From: Eutreptiella sp. 'Long Island Sound 2002'
Taxonomy: Eukaryota; Euglenozoa; Euglenophyceae; Eutreptiales; Eutreptiaceae
Assembly (NCBI GenBank): GCA_964036045.1
Contig: OZ038397.1
Span: 19,283,742 to 19,347,741, forward strand
Direction of reading: 5' to 3'
DNA length: 64,000 bases
Shown piece by piece: positions 15,001-30,000 of this stretch. The notes below the pieces were generated by a model that saw only the letters and a list, made by a program, of their open reading frames with translations, did not search any database and was not told the DNA's origin. A program made the translations under genes and the position numbers. Every line of letters starts with the position of its first letter. Within the stretch, counting starts at the first letter, position 1.

Positions 15001-18000
15001 GGGCACCCTCACCGACTCCGCAACCGCCACCCGCTCCCGGACCCGCTCTGTGAAGAGCTTCTCGGCCTCGTCCACCGCCTCCTCCTGCACGCGGACGCGC
15101 AGCCGGACCTGCACCGGCACCGAGACCCACGGTTACAGCCCGACGCCCTCCCCCACCCGGACCGCAACGTTCAGCCTCTCCCCCTCGCGCAGTGCCTCCG
15201 CCTCGCTGCTGTCCTTCACCCTCTCCACTGCCACGAAGACCCCCACCCCGAGCCCCCCCACCGCCTCCCGGTCGCACAGCGCCCCCCGCACCGCGACCCC
15301 AACGCGCTCCCCGTCCGGCCCCACCCCGACCCTCACTCGCTCCGCGACGGTCAGCACCCTGACCTCCAGCGCCACCGTCAGCTCCCCCACCCTGAGCGCC
15401 ACCGCGTCCACCACCGTGTCCCGCACGCCCAGCCCCAGCCCCCACCCCACCGCCACACGCACCTGCACGTGCTCCGAGACCGGGTCCATCACCGGCACCA
15501 CCACCGCGTCGCCCACTCGTTCCACCCGCACCGCGTCGCCTTCGGAGTCCCGATCTCTCAGTGCCAGCCACACCCGCTCCTCCGCCACCGTCACCTTCAG
15601 CCCCAGTCGCAGCCGCAGCACAACGCCCCCCAAGTCTCCCAGTCCAACCCCGACCTGCTCTGCGCGCCCGACCGCATCCCCGAGCCGCAGTCCCTCGGGA
15701 ACCCCGACCCGCACGTCCGTCAGCGCCAGCACCACCATCAGCGCCACCGCGAGCGCGTCGCTGTCGCACTCCCTGTCCCGCTCCCCCAGCGCCACGCGGA
15801 CCGGCACGCCGTCCTGTGCCGTCTCCGCCTCCCCCTCCGCGACACCTTCGCCACCCCGGACCTCGTCCTCCTCCGCATCCGCCACACGCTCAACCCGCTC
15901 CCTGTCCCTGTCCCTCACGCAGGCGCCCACGCCCACGCCCACGCACACGACGACGGCCTCGTGCAGCGCTTCCGCTTCCCCGAGCTCAACGCGGTCGCCT
16001 GCCCGCACAGGCACCGGCACCTTCAGCGGCAGCGGCACGCGCAGCCCCAGCCCCACCGTCAGCGGGACCCCTTCGGCCACCTGCAGCCTCACCGCAAGCC
16101 CCCCAAGTGCCTCCGCATCCGCAACGGGAACACCCCTTCTCACCCGCACCCGGTCTCTGAGCCGTACGTCCAGCACCAGCCAATCTCCCACGCCCACACC
16201 ATCCCGCACTTTCACGCGCACATTCACCGGCACTTGCTCCCCCAGCGGCACGGGCTCCTCGGCCACTTGTACTGCCAGCGCTCATTCACCGACCCCGACC
16301 CTCACCGCCCCGGCATCTGATTCACCGTCGCTGTCCACTCGGAGTGCGACCGCCACCACCACCCCGACCGGCAGCCTCAGCCGTGCCATCACCTGCAGCC
16401 CCTCCGCATCCCACACCCCAACGAAGACCTCTACCCGCACAGCACATCCCACGGCAACCTCTAGTGTGTCTGTCAGTGGCACACCCACCCTCAGCCTCAG
16501 CCCCTCCGGCAGCACCTCGTTCAGCCCCGTACAGACCCTGACCCACAGCCCCACGCCGACCGTCCCGCTCACCCCCTCCCTCACCTCCACGGCCTCTGGG
16601 TCCCCTTCTGGGTCCATGTCACCTGCAGTGACCCCAACCCACAGTGCCACATGCTCGCCTCCGTCTCGCACGCCCTCGCCCTCTGCCACTGCCACCCAGA
16701 GCCGCAGCGTGACCCGCACCCCCACTCCGACTCTGACGTCCGCATCCCTCTCCCTTACCGCATCGGCTACCGGCACACCCTCCCCCGCCACCCTCAGTCG
16801 CAGCCTCAGTCATACCGCCATGGCCACTGGCACGCCCTCCCCCGCCACTCCATCCTGCAGCCGCAGTGCCTCTCCCAGTCCGTCCTACACCACCCTCTCC
16901 CCAACTGCCAGCCTCCCAAGCCCCAGCCCGACCTGCTCCGCGAGCCCCGTCCCGAGCCCCTCCGCCTCACGCTCATTCACCCGTACCTCGTCTCCCAGCG
17001 TCAGCCTGTCCTCCTCCTTCACCAACACTGTGTCCGCCACCGCCACCCCGAGCCAGGCCCCGACGCCCTCTCCTTCCCTCAGCCCCACCCCCACCCTCAG
17101 CCCAACCCCCTCCCCTGCCCCGACCCGCACCACAAGTCAGACCCGCAGCCGCACTCTCAGTAGTTCCTCAACGCTGTCCCCCGCGTCTCCGTCTGTGAGC
17201 CGCACTGCAACACCCTCGGCCTTCGTCTCCGGCACGGCCTCCACCTCAGCCACGCACACCGCCAGCGTCTCACGGCAGCCGTCGCCGACTGCGTCGTTGA
17301 GCCCCACTGCCACTCCCTCAGAGACCACCATGACCCTCAGCGGCAGCAGCAGTGCCACGCCCACCGCTTCCGGGAGCCTCAGCCCCTCGCGCACAGCCTC
17401 CGTCACGTACACCCCCACCGACTCTGGCAGCGCCACCGGCAGTTGCTCACCGTCCCTCACTCGCACCCTTGCCACGCCCTCCTCCCGGACCTACTCGGCC
17501 ACACGCACGCTCTCGATGCCGCGGACCTACAGCCCCAGCCCCCCCACCCCCTCCCGCAGCCGCTCCGCCTCACCCCCCACCCCGTTGCTCACCGTCTCCC
17601 CAACCGCCTCCCCTTCCTGCTCCCACACGACCACCCTCACCCCCACCCTCAGCCCCCCCTCCCAGACCGCCACCCCGACTCCCTCGTTCGTGTCCCCGAC
17701 GCAGAGCACCGCAACCGCGACCGCGAGCGCGTCGCTGACCCAGGTCCCGACCTCCACCTACAGCCCGAGCGGGACGCTGACGCAGTCCGAGACGCTCACG
17801 TCCCGCTCCCTGAGCCTCAGCCGCAGCGGCAGCCCCAGCCCCAGCCCCACCGCCTCGGTCCCGACCCCCAGCCTCTCCCCCAGTGCGCGCTCCCGCAGCC
17901 CCACACTGACATCCCTGACACGATCCTCCACCCGCACCCCGTCCCGGTCCACTGCCAGTGCGTCCCCAAGCCCCACCCGCAGCCCGACCCCCACGCTGTA

Positions 18001-21000
18001 CTTGAGCTTCACGAGGACCAGCACCGCCACGGCCACGCCCTCCAGCAGCCGCCCCCGCTCCCTCACCGCCTCCGCCTCGAACACGCCAACGCACAGCCAC
18101 ACCGCGTCCCCGAGCGACAGCACCTCCGTGTCCCGCACCGCGACCGCCCCGTCCGTGTCGGTCACGCCCACGCCGTCCCTGACCGGCACCTCCGCGTCCC
18201 CGACCCCCTCCGTCACCGGCACGCGCACCGCCTCTTCCAGCGGCAGCCGCGCTCCCACGACCACCTGTTCCACGACCGGCAGTCGCACCTTTTCCGGCAG
18301 CTGCTCCGTTGCGGTCAGCCCGTCCGCTTCCGGGACCCCGACACCGACCCCCTCAGTGACGTCCACCGCCTCCCTCTCGCAGATGCCGACCCGCACCCAC
18401 ACCAGCAGCGCATCCCTCAGCGGGTCCGGCAGCCCGACGCGCAGCACCCCCACCGCCACCCCACCGACCGCAACCGCCACCGGCAGCGTCTTCCTCACCA
18501 AAAGCGGCTCCCCCACCCCGACGCCCACCCCAACTCCTTCCCCCCGGTCCCGGACGTCCAGCTTCACGGCCTCCACGACCCCGTCCTCCTTGTCCCACAC
18601 CCCCAGCCCCACGCTCTCCCCTCCGACCGTCTCCCCCTCCCCCTCCCCGCCCTCCCCCTCAGGCTCCCGCACTTGCTTGCGCTCCCCGTCCACCAGCCGC
18701 TCCCCCTCGTTCTCGCCGTACGACACCCTGACCTCCACGGCCTCAGCCTCGGTCACAATGCCCCCGACCGCCACGTTCACGCCGACCGGCACAGTTCCCA
18801 GCGGCTCGCCCACCCCCAGCCCCTCCCGGTCACGCAGCCAGTCCCTCCCGCACACCTCATCCCCAACGCTGTCACGCACCCGCAGTCGGTCCTACTCTGC
18901 CACCGCCACTGACTCATGGTCCCTCACAGTGTCAGACTCCTTCACACACAGTGCCACCCGCTCTGCCTCCCCCTCCCTCACATGCCAGCCCACCGCATCC
19001 CCCACCGGCACCCATTCCCCCACCGGCACGCACACGCACCCCCGCAGCCCCAGTGCCACCCCCACGCCCACCCCCACTGCCTCTCTCACCCGCACCCCCA
19101 CGGGCTCCGTAGCCCGCACCCGGAGCGGTACCCACACCCCCTCCCTCACAACCACGTGCACCCCCCCAAGCCCCACCCCCACTGCCTCACAGCCCCGCAC
19201 GTCAACCATTACGCCGAGTGCCACGCCGTCCGGCTCTACAGCCCTGAGCCCCACGGGCTCTGCCTCGTCCCTGTCCGTCACTGCCACTCCACCGTCCGAA
19301 ACATTGACACGCACGCCCACCCGCACGTTCAGCCGCACCGCCTCGGGCTCTGCCACCGTGTCCCAGACGTCGTCCCACACCTCGACGCTCAGTGGCACTC
19401 CCTCCGCGACAGTGGCCGGCACCACCACCGCGAGCGTCACGCCGTCCGCTACACCCACAGCCCCGTCCCTGTCCCGGTCGTTCACGTCGACCGCGACGCC
19501 GACGCCGAGTGCCTCACCGTCTGCCGCGCCCACCGGCAGCGCTTCTGCAACCGCCTCGCAGAGTCGGTCCCTGTCCGGCCCGTCAGCCTCGGGCACCCCG
19601 ACGGCCTCCGCCTCCGCCACCGGCACCGCCCGGGGGTCGCCCACGCATACGCACACGCACTCAGCCTCGCTCTCGGTCTCCGCCACGCTGACCCCCACGC
19701 GAAGCCTGACGGCGTCTCCCAACAGCACTTGGACGCATTCCCACAGCCTCAGCCTCACTGCCTCGCTCTCCTCCACCCCGTCCCTCACCGCGTCGGCGCG
19801 ACGCACCGTGACCCGGTCCCTCTCGCAACGCGACACCGCCTCCGCCTCCGACTCGCGGACGGACTCCTGCACCGCCGGTGACAGCCCCAGCGCCACCGCA
19901 TCGCGGGCGCGCACGCCCACCGGCACCCGCACTATGACCCCCAGCCCCAGCGCTGACGTCACGCCGTCACCCAGCCGTTCTCCCACCCCAACCGCCTCCC
20001 CGTCCCCCACCGCGACCCGCACGTCCCGCAGTGCCTCCCTGACCCACACCATCTCGAAGCCCGCGTCCCCGTCCCCGTCCGCGTCCGGGTCCCTGACGTT
20101 CGTCGAGACCCCGACGCGCACGCGCACGTCCTCCGGGCTCCGCAGTGCCACCGCCACTCTCACCCGCACCCGCACCGCCTCCTGCTCCCGAGCCCTCACC
20201 CTCAGCCACTCCCGTCCTTCCCGGTCCGCCACCCCCACCTGCAGCTCCTCGCCATCCCTTACGGCAACCTCAACGCCGTCCCCTCCATCGTGCACCCCCT
20301 CTGCCAGCCTCTCGCGCACCCACAGCCTGAGTGGCACACATACCCCCCCCACAGCCTCTGCCACCACCTCCTGCAGCTGCACGCGTTCCCCCAGCCCCAC
20401 CCATTCCACCACCCCGAGCCGCACGGGCACGCGCACCCGCTCCTTCCTCGCCACCGCCAGCCCTGGCTCTCGCACCTCCTCTGCAACTCCATCCATCTCC
20501 GCCTCCCCGCCGTCCCGCACACCGACCAGCAGTCCCTCATGCTCCACCGCAACCCTCACTCCCTCACAATCCCAGACGTTCTCTATTTCCCTGACTCTGT
20601 CCCTCTCCTGCACCTCTTCTGCATCTCTCTCCGCATCAGCCAGCGCAACCCACACCGCATCCGACACCCCCACCCCCACTCACAGCTGCACGCCGCGGCT
20701 GAGCCGTAGCAGCAGCGGCACGGTGTCCGCCTCAGTCTCCCGCAGCCAATCTCTCAGCGCCTCGGTCGCCACCTGCACAGCCTCCACACCCTCCTGCTCC
20801 GCCACTCCGACTCCATCTGCCTCTCCCACCCCATCTGCGCAAAACACACCAACACGCAGCGCCTCCTCCAGCCCCACACCCGGCTCGCTGTCGCGGTCCA
20901 CCGTCACGTGCAGCCTGAGCCCCTCTGGCACGTGCACGCCCCCGCACACTTCCTCCTCGTCACTGACCCCATCGGCGTCGTGCACTCCCTCCACTGCCTC

Positions 21001-24000
21001 CCAGAGCACCACCCACACTCCCTCCTTCACCATATCTTCGACAAGTTCTCCAAGCCGCACCCTTTCTGCCACTTCCTCCACAACCTCCTCCCCCACCCTG
21101 TCCCGAACCTCCAGCACCTCGCTCGCCGCCAGTGCCACCGCCACAGCCTCCCTCAGCACGTCAGTCAGCTCCACTGCCGCAGCGTCAGGCAGCCCAACCC
21201 CCAGCCACTCAGGGACCGCCAGCCCTTGTGGCAGTCGCAGCCCCACGTGCACCGCGTCCCCCAGCCCCACTGCCACTTCGGCACCAACCCTCACCCGCTC
21301 TGCCACGCTCTCCTGCTCCAGTGCAACCCCCACCGTAACAAGGACCCCCACTGCCAGGTCCCCCTCATGTAGCCCCAGCGCAAGCCTGAGCACCAGCCCC
21401 TCGCTCTCGCGCACGGCCTCAACCGGCACGGCCTCGCATACGGGCCCTACTCCCTCGCCGGCTTCCGCCTCCCACACTCCCACCTGCAGTCCTTCCCTCA
21501 GCACCACCCTCCAATCCACCCTCACCTTGACCACCACTGCAACTGCCCCTTCAAATACCCCCAGCCCAAGTAAGACAACGTGCACCAAGACTGAATCTCC
21601 CTCCACCACTGCCACCTCAACCACCAGCGTATCACATTCTCTTGCACCATCCCCCACAACCAGCTGCACCACCACTCGCACCGCCATTAGATCCCCCAGC
21701 CCCTCAACCTCCGCCTCCGTCTCCTGCAGCCCGACGGTCCCCACAGGCTCCTTCTCCAACAGCCTCACCCCTTCTGCTACGCCATCGCCAAGCGGCAGCC
21801 TCTCCCCCACGCCATCCACCACCCCAAGCCCTCCCTCCGCATCGCCCACCACATCCCCCTCCCACAGTCTTCTGCCCTCGCGGACCCGCAGTGCCTCCCC
21901 AACCCCCACACCCTCCGCCACCGCCACCAGCCGCACCCGATCCCAATTCACAGCCACCGCCAGCCCCAGTGCCTATTTGACACCCACTGCCAGCCCCCCA
22001 ACGGCCTCTGCCACTGCTACCTCCTGCACCGCCTCCCTCAGCGCCACTGCCAGCAGCAGCGCCACCCTCAGTGCCCCTCGCACCGGTACCTCTAGCCCAA
22101 GCGCATCGGTGTCCTGCACGTCGGTGACCTGCATATTCTCCCCCTCCCAAAGCGTATCAGCCCCCAGCCCCTCCCTCTCTCGCTCTGCCTCCTCCAGCCC
22201 CTCTCCGTCAAAGACGCTCGACACGTCGGCGTCGCCCACGCCCTCCCACACCGCAACCCCGTCCCCAACCCCCGTCCTGACCCTCACGGAGTCGCTGACG
22301 CCCACGGCCACCGCCACGTGCTCCACCATCACCCGCTCCCTCGTGTCCCGCAGCCGCACCCTCAGCGCGTCCCGTCCGCCGTCCCCAAGCCACACGGCAT
22401 CACTGACCTCCTCCCGCTCTCCCACCCCCACCCACAGCCCGTCAGACACCGTCCCCTCCACGCGGACCGGCACTGTCACGCCATCGCGCACACCCACAGC
22501 CCCCTCGGCCAGTGCCACACGCACACCCCCAACCCCGAGCACCACCCCCACCGCCCCCAGCGCCAGCAGCAGCTCCAGCCCCTCCTGGAGCCCCAGCCGC
22601 TCGCCCTCCGTCAGCGCTACCCCAACAGCCAGCCGTTCCCCTTCCGCAACCCGCAGTCTGCCACGCACATCCTCCAACTCCCTCACGGTCACCCACACCC
22701 TTTCAGGCTCCAGCAGCCGCACGACCAGCCGCAGCACGACCCCCGCCGCCTCCGCGACCCACTCCGCGACCACAACCGCGTCGGTCACCGCCACCCCGAC
22801 CCGCTCTCCCCCGTCCGCCTCCCCAACGCCCACCTCCTGCACCCCCAGCGCCTCATGGTCCCGCAGTGCCACCGGGGCCCCCACTCGCACCTTCACTGGC
22901 TCCCCCACAGCCACGAGCACGCCGTCGGCCTCCACCGGCACCCGTTCTGGCACCCCCTCCCTCTCCCGAAGCGCCACCCTTTCCACCTCCGCAGGCCCTT
23001 CCACCAGCGCCTCCCGCACCCCCTCCGCCTCGCGCTCCCCCACCCCGACCCTGTCCCTCTCCCTATCCGCCACCACAACCGCCACCTTCACCTGCTCCCC
23101 GCCCACCCTGACCCCCACCGCCACGGTGACCCGTCCCGCCGGCGCGACGCGAACCCGCTCCCTGTCCGCCTCGCCCACCGACACTCCCACCGAAGTGCCC
23201 ACCCGCACCTTCTCCGCCAGCGGCACCCGCAGCGCCACGCCCCCGACCCCCACCACGACCCTCACGTCCCGCAGTGTCTCGTGCACTGCGTCTCCGTCCC
23301 TCTCCACCCTCACACGCTCACGCAGCCCATCCCCGTCCCCAAGCGCCTCCCGCAACCCAACCACCACCTTCACGCCCTCCCTCACCCCCTCCCTCTCGCG
23401 CTCCCTCAGCCGACGCTCCGCAAGCGCCTCTGCCACACGCACTGCCTCCCCGTCGACGTGCACCCGGTCCCCAACACCGACTCTGTCCACGGTCACCTCC
23501 ACTGCCAGCGCCAGCAACACCCGGTCCACCGCCACCCCGTGCACCCACACCCCCTCGCTGTCTCAGTCCCGCAGCCCCTCCTGCAGCCCCTCTGCCTCCC
23601 GCTCGACTGCCAGTCGCAGCACCAGCCCCTCCGCCACGCGCTCCTGCAGCAGGAGCCCCTCCGCCACGGCCTCCCCCGCCACAGCCTCGCCCACGTCGTC
23701 TGTCTCCCTCACGTTACCCTCCTCCGCCACCCCCAGCCCTACCAGAACGCGCAGCCTGAGCGCCACGCGCACGCCCCCCAGCCGCAGCCGCAGCCCCAAC
23801 CCCTCGCCCTCCCGGAGCCGCACGCGCTCTCCAAGCGGCAGCCCCACGCTCACGCAGAGCCTCTCCCGCACTGCCTCGCGCACTGTGGCCCCCACCGCCA
23901 CGTTCTCGAGCTCGGACACACCGTCGCCGTCGACCACGCGGACCCCGAGCCCCCAAAGCCGCTCCGACTCCACCTCCCGCTCGGCAACCCCCTCCCCCAC

Positions 24001-27000
24001 CGGCAGCCCCAGCCGCACCGGCAGCTTCAGCTGCAGCACTAGCCCCTCGGCGGGGCGCACCGACAGCGGCAGCAGGAGCCTCACACCGACGCCCTCCGGC
24101 ACAGAGTTGGTGTCGCTCAGCGCCACTTCATCGCCCTCCGCAACTGCCTCCCACACCGTCAGCGTCACCGCCACCGCGTCCGCGTCGCGCTCGGGTTCCC
24201 GGATCGGTAGTCAGTCCCGCTCGCGCAGCCCGACCCCCACGGCGACGGCCCTCCCCACCGTCACCGGCTCCGGCACCGGCTCCCCTACCCCCAGCGGCAC
24301 CGCAATCCTCTCCCTCAGCTGCTCCCTCACTCGCTCCGCCTCACCTCCCTCGGACTCACCCACTGCGTCCCTCTCCTTCTCCGCCACGGCCAGTCCCACA
24401 CGTACCCCCTCCACTTCCGGGTCCCCTTACCAGACCCTCTCTGCCTCCGGCACTCCGTCCCGCACGCCCAGCACCTCCGCCACCCCAAGCCCCAGCCCCT
24501 CGCCTCCCACCATCACCCCCACGTTCTCCGCCACTTCCACCTGCAGCTGCTCCCACAGCCGCAGTGCCAGCGGCTCCGCATCCCCCACCCCAACCCCCAG
24601 CGGCACGCCCTCCGTGTCCTGGTCCCTCTCGGGCCTCACGCGCTCCCATACCACGCGCAGCCAATCCCTCACCCTCACCTTCAGTACCTACACCCCCACC
24701 CGCGGCACCTGCACACCCTCCCCCCGATCCCCATCACTGTCCTCAGCAAGTCTGTCCCCCTCTCCCACCCCAAGCCCCTCTGGCACACTCTCCTCCTCGC
24801 CGTCCACGTCCCTCTCTGCCCGCCCCACAAGCACGCACACCTCCTCTGCCACGCGGTCCCCCACCCCCTCACTGTCTGGTTCTCGCACCCGGTCCATGTC
24901 ACAGACGTCCAGCGTGTCCCTCTCCCGAAGCGCCTCTGCGTCTACTCAGACGCCCGCCACACGGAGCGTCACCCGCTCCCTCTCCCGCAGCCCCTCCCGG
25001 TCACCCGCCAGCCTCTCTGGCTCCACCGTGACCCTATCAGCCTCATCCACTCCCAGCCTCACGGGCACCTGCAGCCCTGCATCCCCCAGCCCCACCCTCT
25101 CCTTCTCCCCCAGCCCCTCCCACACCGGCTCCCGCACTGAGACCTCCTTCCCTACCTCCTCTGCCACCTCCACCACCAGCCCTTCCCTCACGACCTCCTA
25201 CCAGCCCACCCCCTCGCCCCGTTCTCCCACACAGAGCTGGTCAGCCTCCTCCAGCACGTCTCAGACGCCGACCGCGACCGGCAGCCGCTCGATCTCCGCC
25301 ACGCGCACTGGCACCGCCCCTAGTCCCACCGGCTCCCTCACCGCCACCGCCACAACACCGAGCCGCAGCTGCTCCCAGTCGTGCACGCCTTCCGCCACGC
25401 CCTCCCTCTCGCGGACCCACAGCACTGGCACACGGTCGGCGTCGTCATCCCCGTCGGTCACGCGCAGCTGCACAGGCCCGCCCAGCCGCACGCCGACGCA
25501 GAGCCTGTCGCAAGTGCACAGCGCAACCTCCAGCCACTCCCCAACCCCCACAGCCTCCCGCACCTCCACCGCAGCGCACTCTCTGTCTGCCTCGCAGTCG
25601 CGCGCGCGTTCTGTGTCGCAGACCCTCACGCCGTCCCCTTCGGGGTCACTCACTGCTTCCGCTTCCCCAAGCCCCCCGAGCCGCAGCCCCAGCCGCACTG
25701 CCAGTCCCACGCCCTCCACGGTCTCCATTACCCCATCCCCCGCGACACCCACGGCCTCCCGCTCCGCATACGAGTCGCGCACCTTCACGTGCACCGCCAC
25801 CCCACAGCCCACCGTCTCCGCCTCCGCCACGCACACACCAACCCGCACCCCTGGCCGCTCCGCCACGCCCACCGCCACCGCGACCGCGTTGGCCACCCTG
25901 TCCGCCACCGCCTCGTCCCCCTCCGCGACCCCCACGGGCAGCAGGTCCCACAGCCGCAGCCGCACCCCGTCCCCCAAGCCCACCCTCACAACGAGCCACA
26001 CCGCGAGCCCCAGCCCCTCCGCCACCGTCACCCCCAGCCGCACCCGCTCCACCCTCTCCGCCACCGCGTCCACAACCCGCACCCTCTCCCTCAGCCGCCC
26101 CCCCGTGGCCACCCCAACGCCGACGGTGACGTCCTGCACCGCCACCGCGTCCCCAACGCTGAGCGCCTCCCTCGCCCCCACCCAGACCCACTCGGCCTCT
26201 TCCACCCGCACCCGCTCGGCCTCCCGCCGGGCCTCGCCCAGCGGAAGCCGCTCCGCCTCCCTGTCCCCAACCGCCTCCCTGTCCCACACCCCCTCACACA
26301 CCCGCAGCCCCACTCCCATGAGCCCCAGCTGCAGCAGCAAGACCCCGTCGCTGCGCTCGCTCTCGGCAACTCCGACCTCCCAGACCCCGACCATGAGCCT
26401 CCCCTCTGTCTCTCGCACGAGCAGCCGCACGAAGGACACCAGCCCCACCCCGAGCGCTGCCTCCTGCACCTGCACGAGCTTGACCCCGTCCCCCCCCACT
26501 GCAACCATCACCCCGTCCGTCTCCACGCCCTCCCGCTCGGGCCACTCGCAAACCCCGACAAAATCCACTGCCACCCACAGCCCCACATTCAGCCGTACCC
26601 ACACGCGCAGTCGAGGGACAGCCACCATCACTCCAACGTCCCTGACCCTCTCAAGGACTCTCACCAGCGGGACGCTCTCGCGCTCGGGTACCCTAACCGC
26701 AACGCCCACGTCCAGCCCTGCGTCCCAGACCCCCACGACCTCCCGCACGCCCTCTACCGTCACTGGCACCGCGTCCCTCTCCCCGACCGCGTCAGCCTCG
26801 CTTTGGGCCACGGGATCCCCCTCCGCGTCCTCCTCGCGGAGCCCCTCCCTTTCTTGCACGTCCACCCCGAGCTCCACCGCCACCCAGTCTCCTACCGCCA
26901 CAATCAGCCCCACATGCTCTCCTTTACCCACTCCAACTCTCTCCACGGCCACTGCCCACTCCGTTTCCTGCAGCTGCTCCATCAGCACCACCCACTCCCG

Positions 27001-30000
27001 GACTCCTACTGCAAGCCTGAGCCTGAGCGCCAGCGCCAGCCTTGCCCCCACCGTCAGCCCAAGCCAGTCCCCCTCTGCCACGGATTCACCCCCCTCTCCG
27101 AGCCGCACCGTGTCCAACACCTTCCTGCCCTCCATCACCATCACGACCACCCCCTCCGTGACGCGGGTCGCAACCGTGACGTTCACCGCATCCGCCTCCT
27201 CCTCCATGTCATCAACCTCCAGCGCCAGTCCCTCCCCCAGCTCCACCCATACATTGCCTCCCACTCTGACCCACTCCAGCACTCCGTCAAGCCCCACCGC
27301 AAGCCCCTCCCTCTCCCCCTCCCCCTCCCCGACTGCGACCCATTCTCTCTCCCCGTCCCCAACACCCACCTTCTCCCTTTCGCTCTCCCGGAGTCCCAGC
27401 CCCGCTCCCTCCTCGTCCCCGTCTCTGACCACCACCTTCTCTTGGTCCCCCTCAGCCCGTGTCTCTTCCTCGCCATCCCCGACCCCCTCGTCCTCCCTCT
27501 CCTCGACCATCAGTCTCTCCCTATCCTCCTCGGGCCCCTCCAATACGCCATCCTGCTCGCCGCCCTCGGAAACCGCGACTCCCTCTGCCTCCAAAGGCCT
27601 GTCCACCACTGCCACTGCATCCCTCACACCCTCACCCTCAAGCCTCACAACGTCAGTCACGTTCACCCTCTCCACGTACTTCACCATGACACACAGTCTG
27701 TCTGGCACTTCCTCTGCATCCCCGTCCCGTACCTTCTCCCGAACGCGCCCTGCGTCAGGCACCAACAGCCCCACTTGCAGCCCGACACCCACCTGCTCCC
27801 CCTCAGCCCCAAGCGACACCGCGAGCTTCTCTGCATCCGACACCTTCTCGCAGCCGCTCAGCTACTCTCTCTCTCCCACAGCCACGACCCTCACAGCCTC
27901 GGCCACCCTGACCTCCTCCGCCACGGCACCTACCCCCACCGCGTCTGGCACGCCGGCGATCACTTGCACCACCACCACCACCACCAGCCGGTCCCAAACC
28001 CCCTCCCCCGTGCCCACCTGCACACCCTCCGCATCGCACTCCCGCAGCGCCAGTCGCAGCCGCTCCGTCACGGCCACCGCATCCCCGGGCACCGCCACGC
28101 CGACCCTCTCCCCGGCCGCCACCCCCACAGCCTCGCCATCTGCCATGCGTACCCTCTCGAAACCCACCACGTCCAGCAGCCCCTCTGGCTCTCCCTCGGC
28201 CACCCTCAGCCCCTCCCTCAGCCCCTCCCTGAGCTCCGCCACCGCCTCTTTCACAGCCACGCCGTCTCGTTCCTGCTCCCGCAGCAACACCAACAGCCCT
28301 CGCTCCCCCTCGCCCTCTCCATCCGCCACCCCCTCGCTGCCGCGCACTCTCAGCCGCACTGTCTCGCTCGCGGTGTCTGGGAGCCCCACGCTGTCCGCTT
28401 CGCCCTCGGCCAGCACCTCCGCACGGTCTTCCCCTTCCGCGACGGCCTCGCCCTCCCCGCGTGCCTCCCACAGCCTCACCCGCTCTGAGTCGCGCTCCCT
28501 TACATCCCCTTCAGCCTCTTTGTCACACACCCACGGCCCCACCCGCAGCGCCACCCGGACTTACACCCCAAGCTCCACTCCGTCCCTCACCCCGACCCAC
28601 ACTCACACAGTCTCGCATCTACCCTCCGCCTCCCTGTCGCTCACCGCCCCGTCCCTCAGCCTCACTGACAGCCCCACGCCCACAAGCACCGCGGCAGGGT
28701 CCGCATCGCTCACACCCTCGCCGCCCTCGCTCACTCGCACCCCAACTTCACTGCCCACCCCCACCCCCACGGCTAGTGCCAGCGCCACTGCCACGCCCTC
28801 CCGCACCGGGACCACCCGCACGCCCAGCCCCACGCCCCGCAGTCGCTCCGTGTCGTCTGTAACGCTGAGGCTCAGCTCCACCCCCTCCGCCAGTCCCACC
28901 AGCACCTTCTCCCTCAGTCGCAGCCCCTCCCCCAGCGCATCCCCCACGCTGAGCTGGACCGCAGCCCCCACAGCACCGTCCCACAGCGCGACGCGCTCAT
29001 TGAGCAGCAGCGCGTCGCGCACACCCTCCACGGCCACTCTGTCCGCGACGCACTCCTGCACCCGCACCCGCACCCCGACGGCCTCCTTCCCCCTCTCCCC
29101 GTCCGCCACCCGCAGCTCCCAGGCCACGCAGACCTCGTCCCGCACCCTCAACGCCACGTGCACCCCCAGCCACTCCCCTTCCGGCACGCCGCACCCCTCG
29201 CCCTCTGCCACGCGGTCGGTATCCCCAAGCACCAGCCCCTCCCCCACGCCCTCGCGCACCAGATCCCCGTCCCCGGGCTCCATCAGCCCCTCACCCTCCC
29301 TCAGCCGCACCCCCACCGCGCGGCCCACGCTCTCTCTCACCCTCACGACCTCCCCGTCGCCCACCCTCACAACGGCCTCCCACACGCGTTCCCAGAGCCC
29401 GAGCGCCGCCCCCAGCGCCACCGCCACGCACTCACTCACGCGGTCTCCGAGTGCCAGCCCCGAGTCACGCTCCGAGACCGGCAGCCCCTCTCTGTCGTCG
29501 GTGACTGGCAGTCGATCCGGCACCGGCAGCCCCACACGCACCCCCACAGACGCACCGTCGTGCACCCGCTCCGCCACTCGCACACCCACCCCGACGTCCA
29601 CTTGCACTGCCAGTGCGTCCCCGTGCGCCTCGCACACCACCACCGGCACTCTGTCCTTTCCCCCGTCCTGCACCCGCACCGCCACCCACACCGCCACTCT
29701 GCAGCGCTCCCCCTCGGCCACGCAGTCCTCCCCGAACACCGTCACGGCCACAGCCACCAGCAGCCCCCTGCGCACCCGCTCCCCCACTGCCTCCACCACG
29801 CGCTCGTCTTCGCGAACACAGACCTGCAGCCCTGGCGCCTCGTCCACTTGCAGCCGCAGCAGCACCCTCTCCCCCACCGCAATACACACGCCCAGTGACT
29901 CCTCCTCGTGCACGCCCAGCCCCACCCCCTCTGCCAGCCCGAGCGGCACACAGACGCTGACCCCCACACAAAGCACGACCGTGCTGCCCCCTCCCTCCTA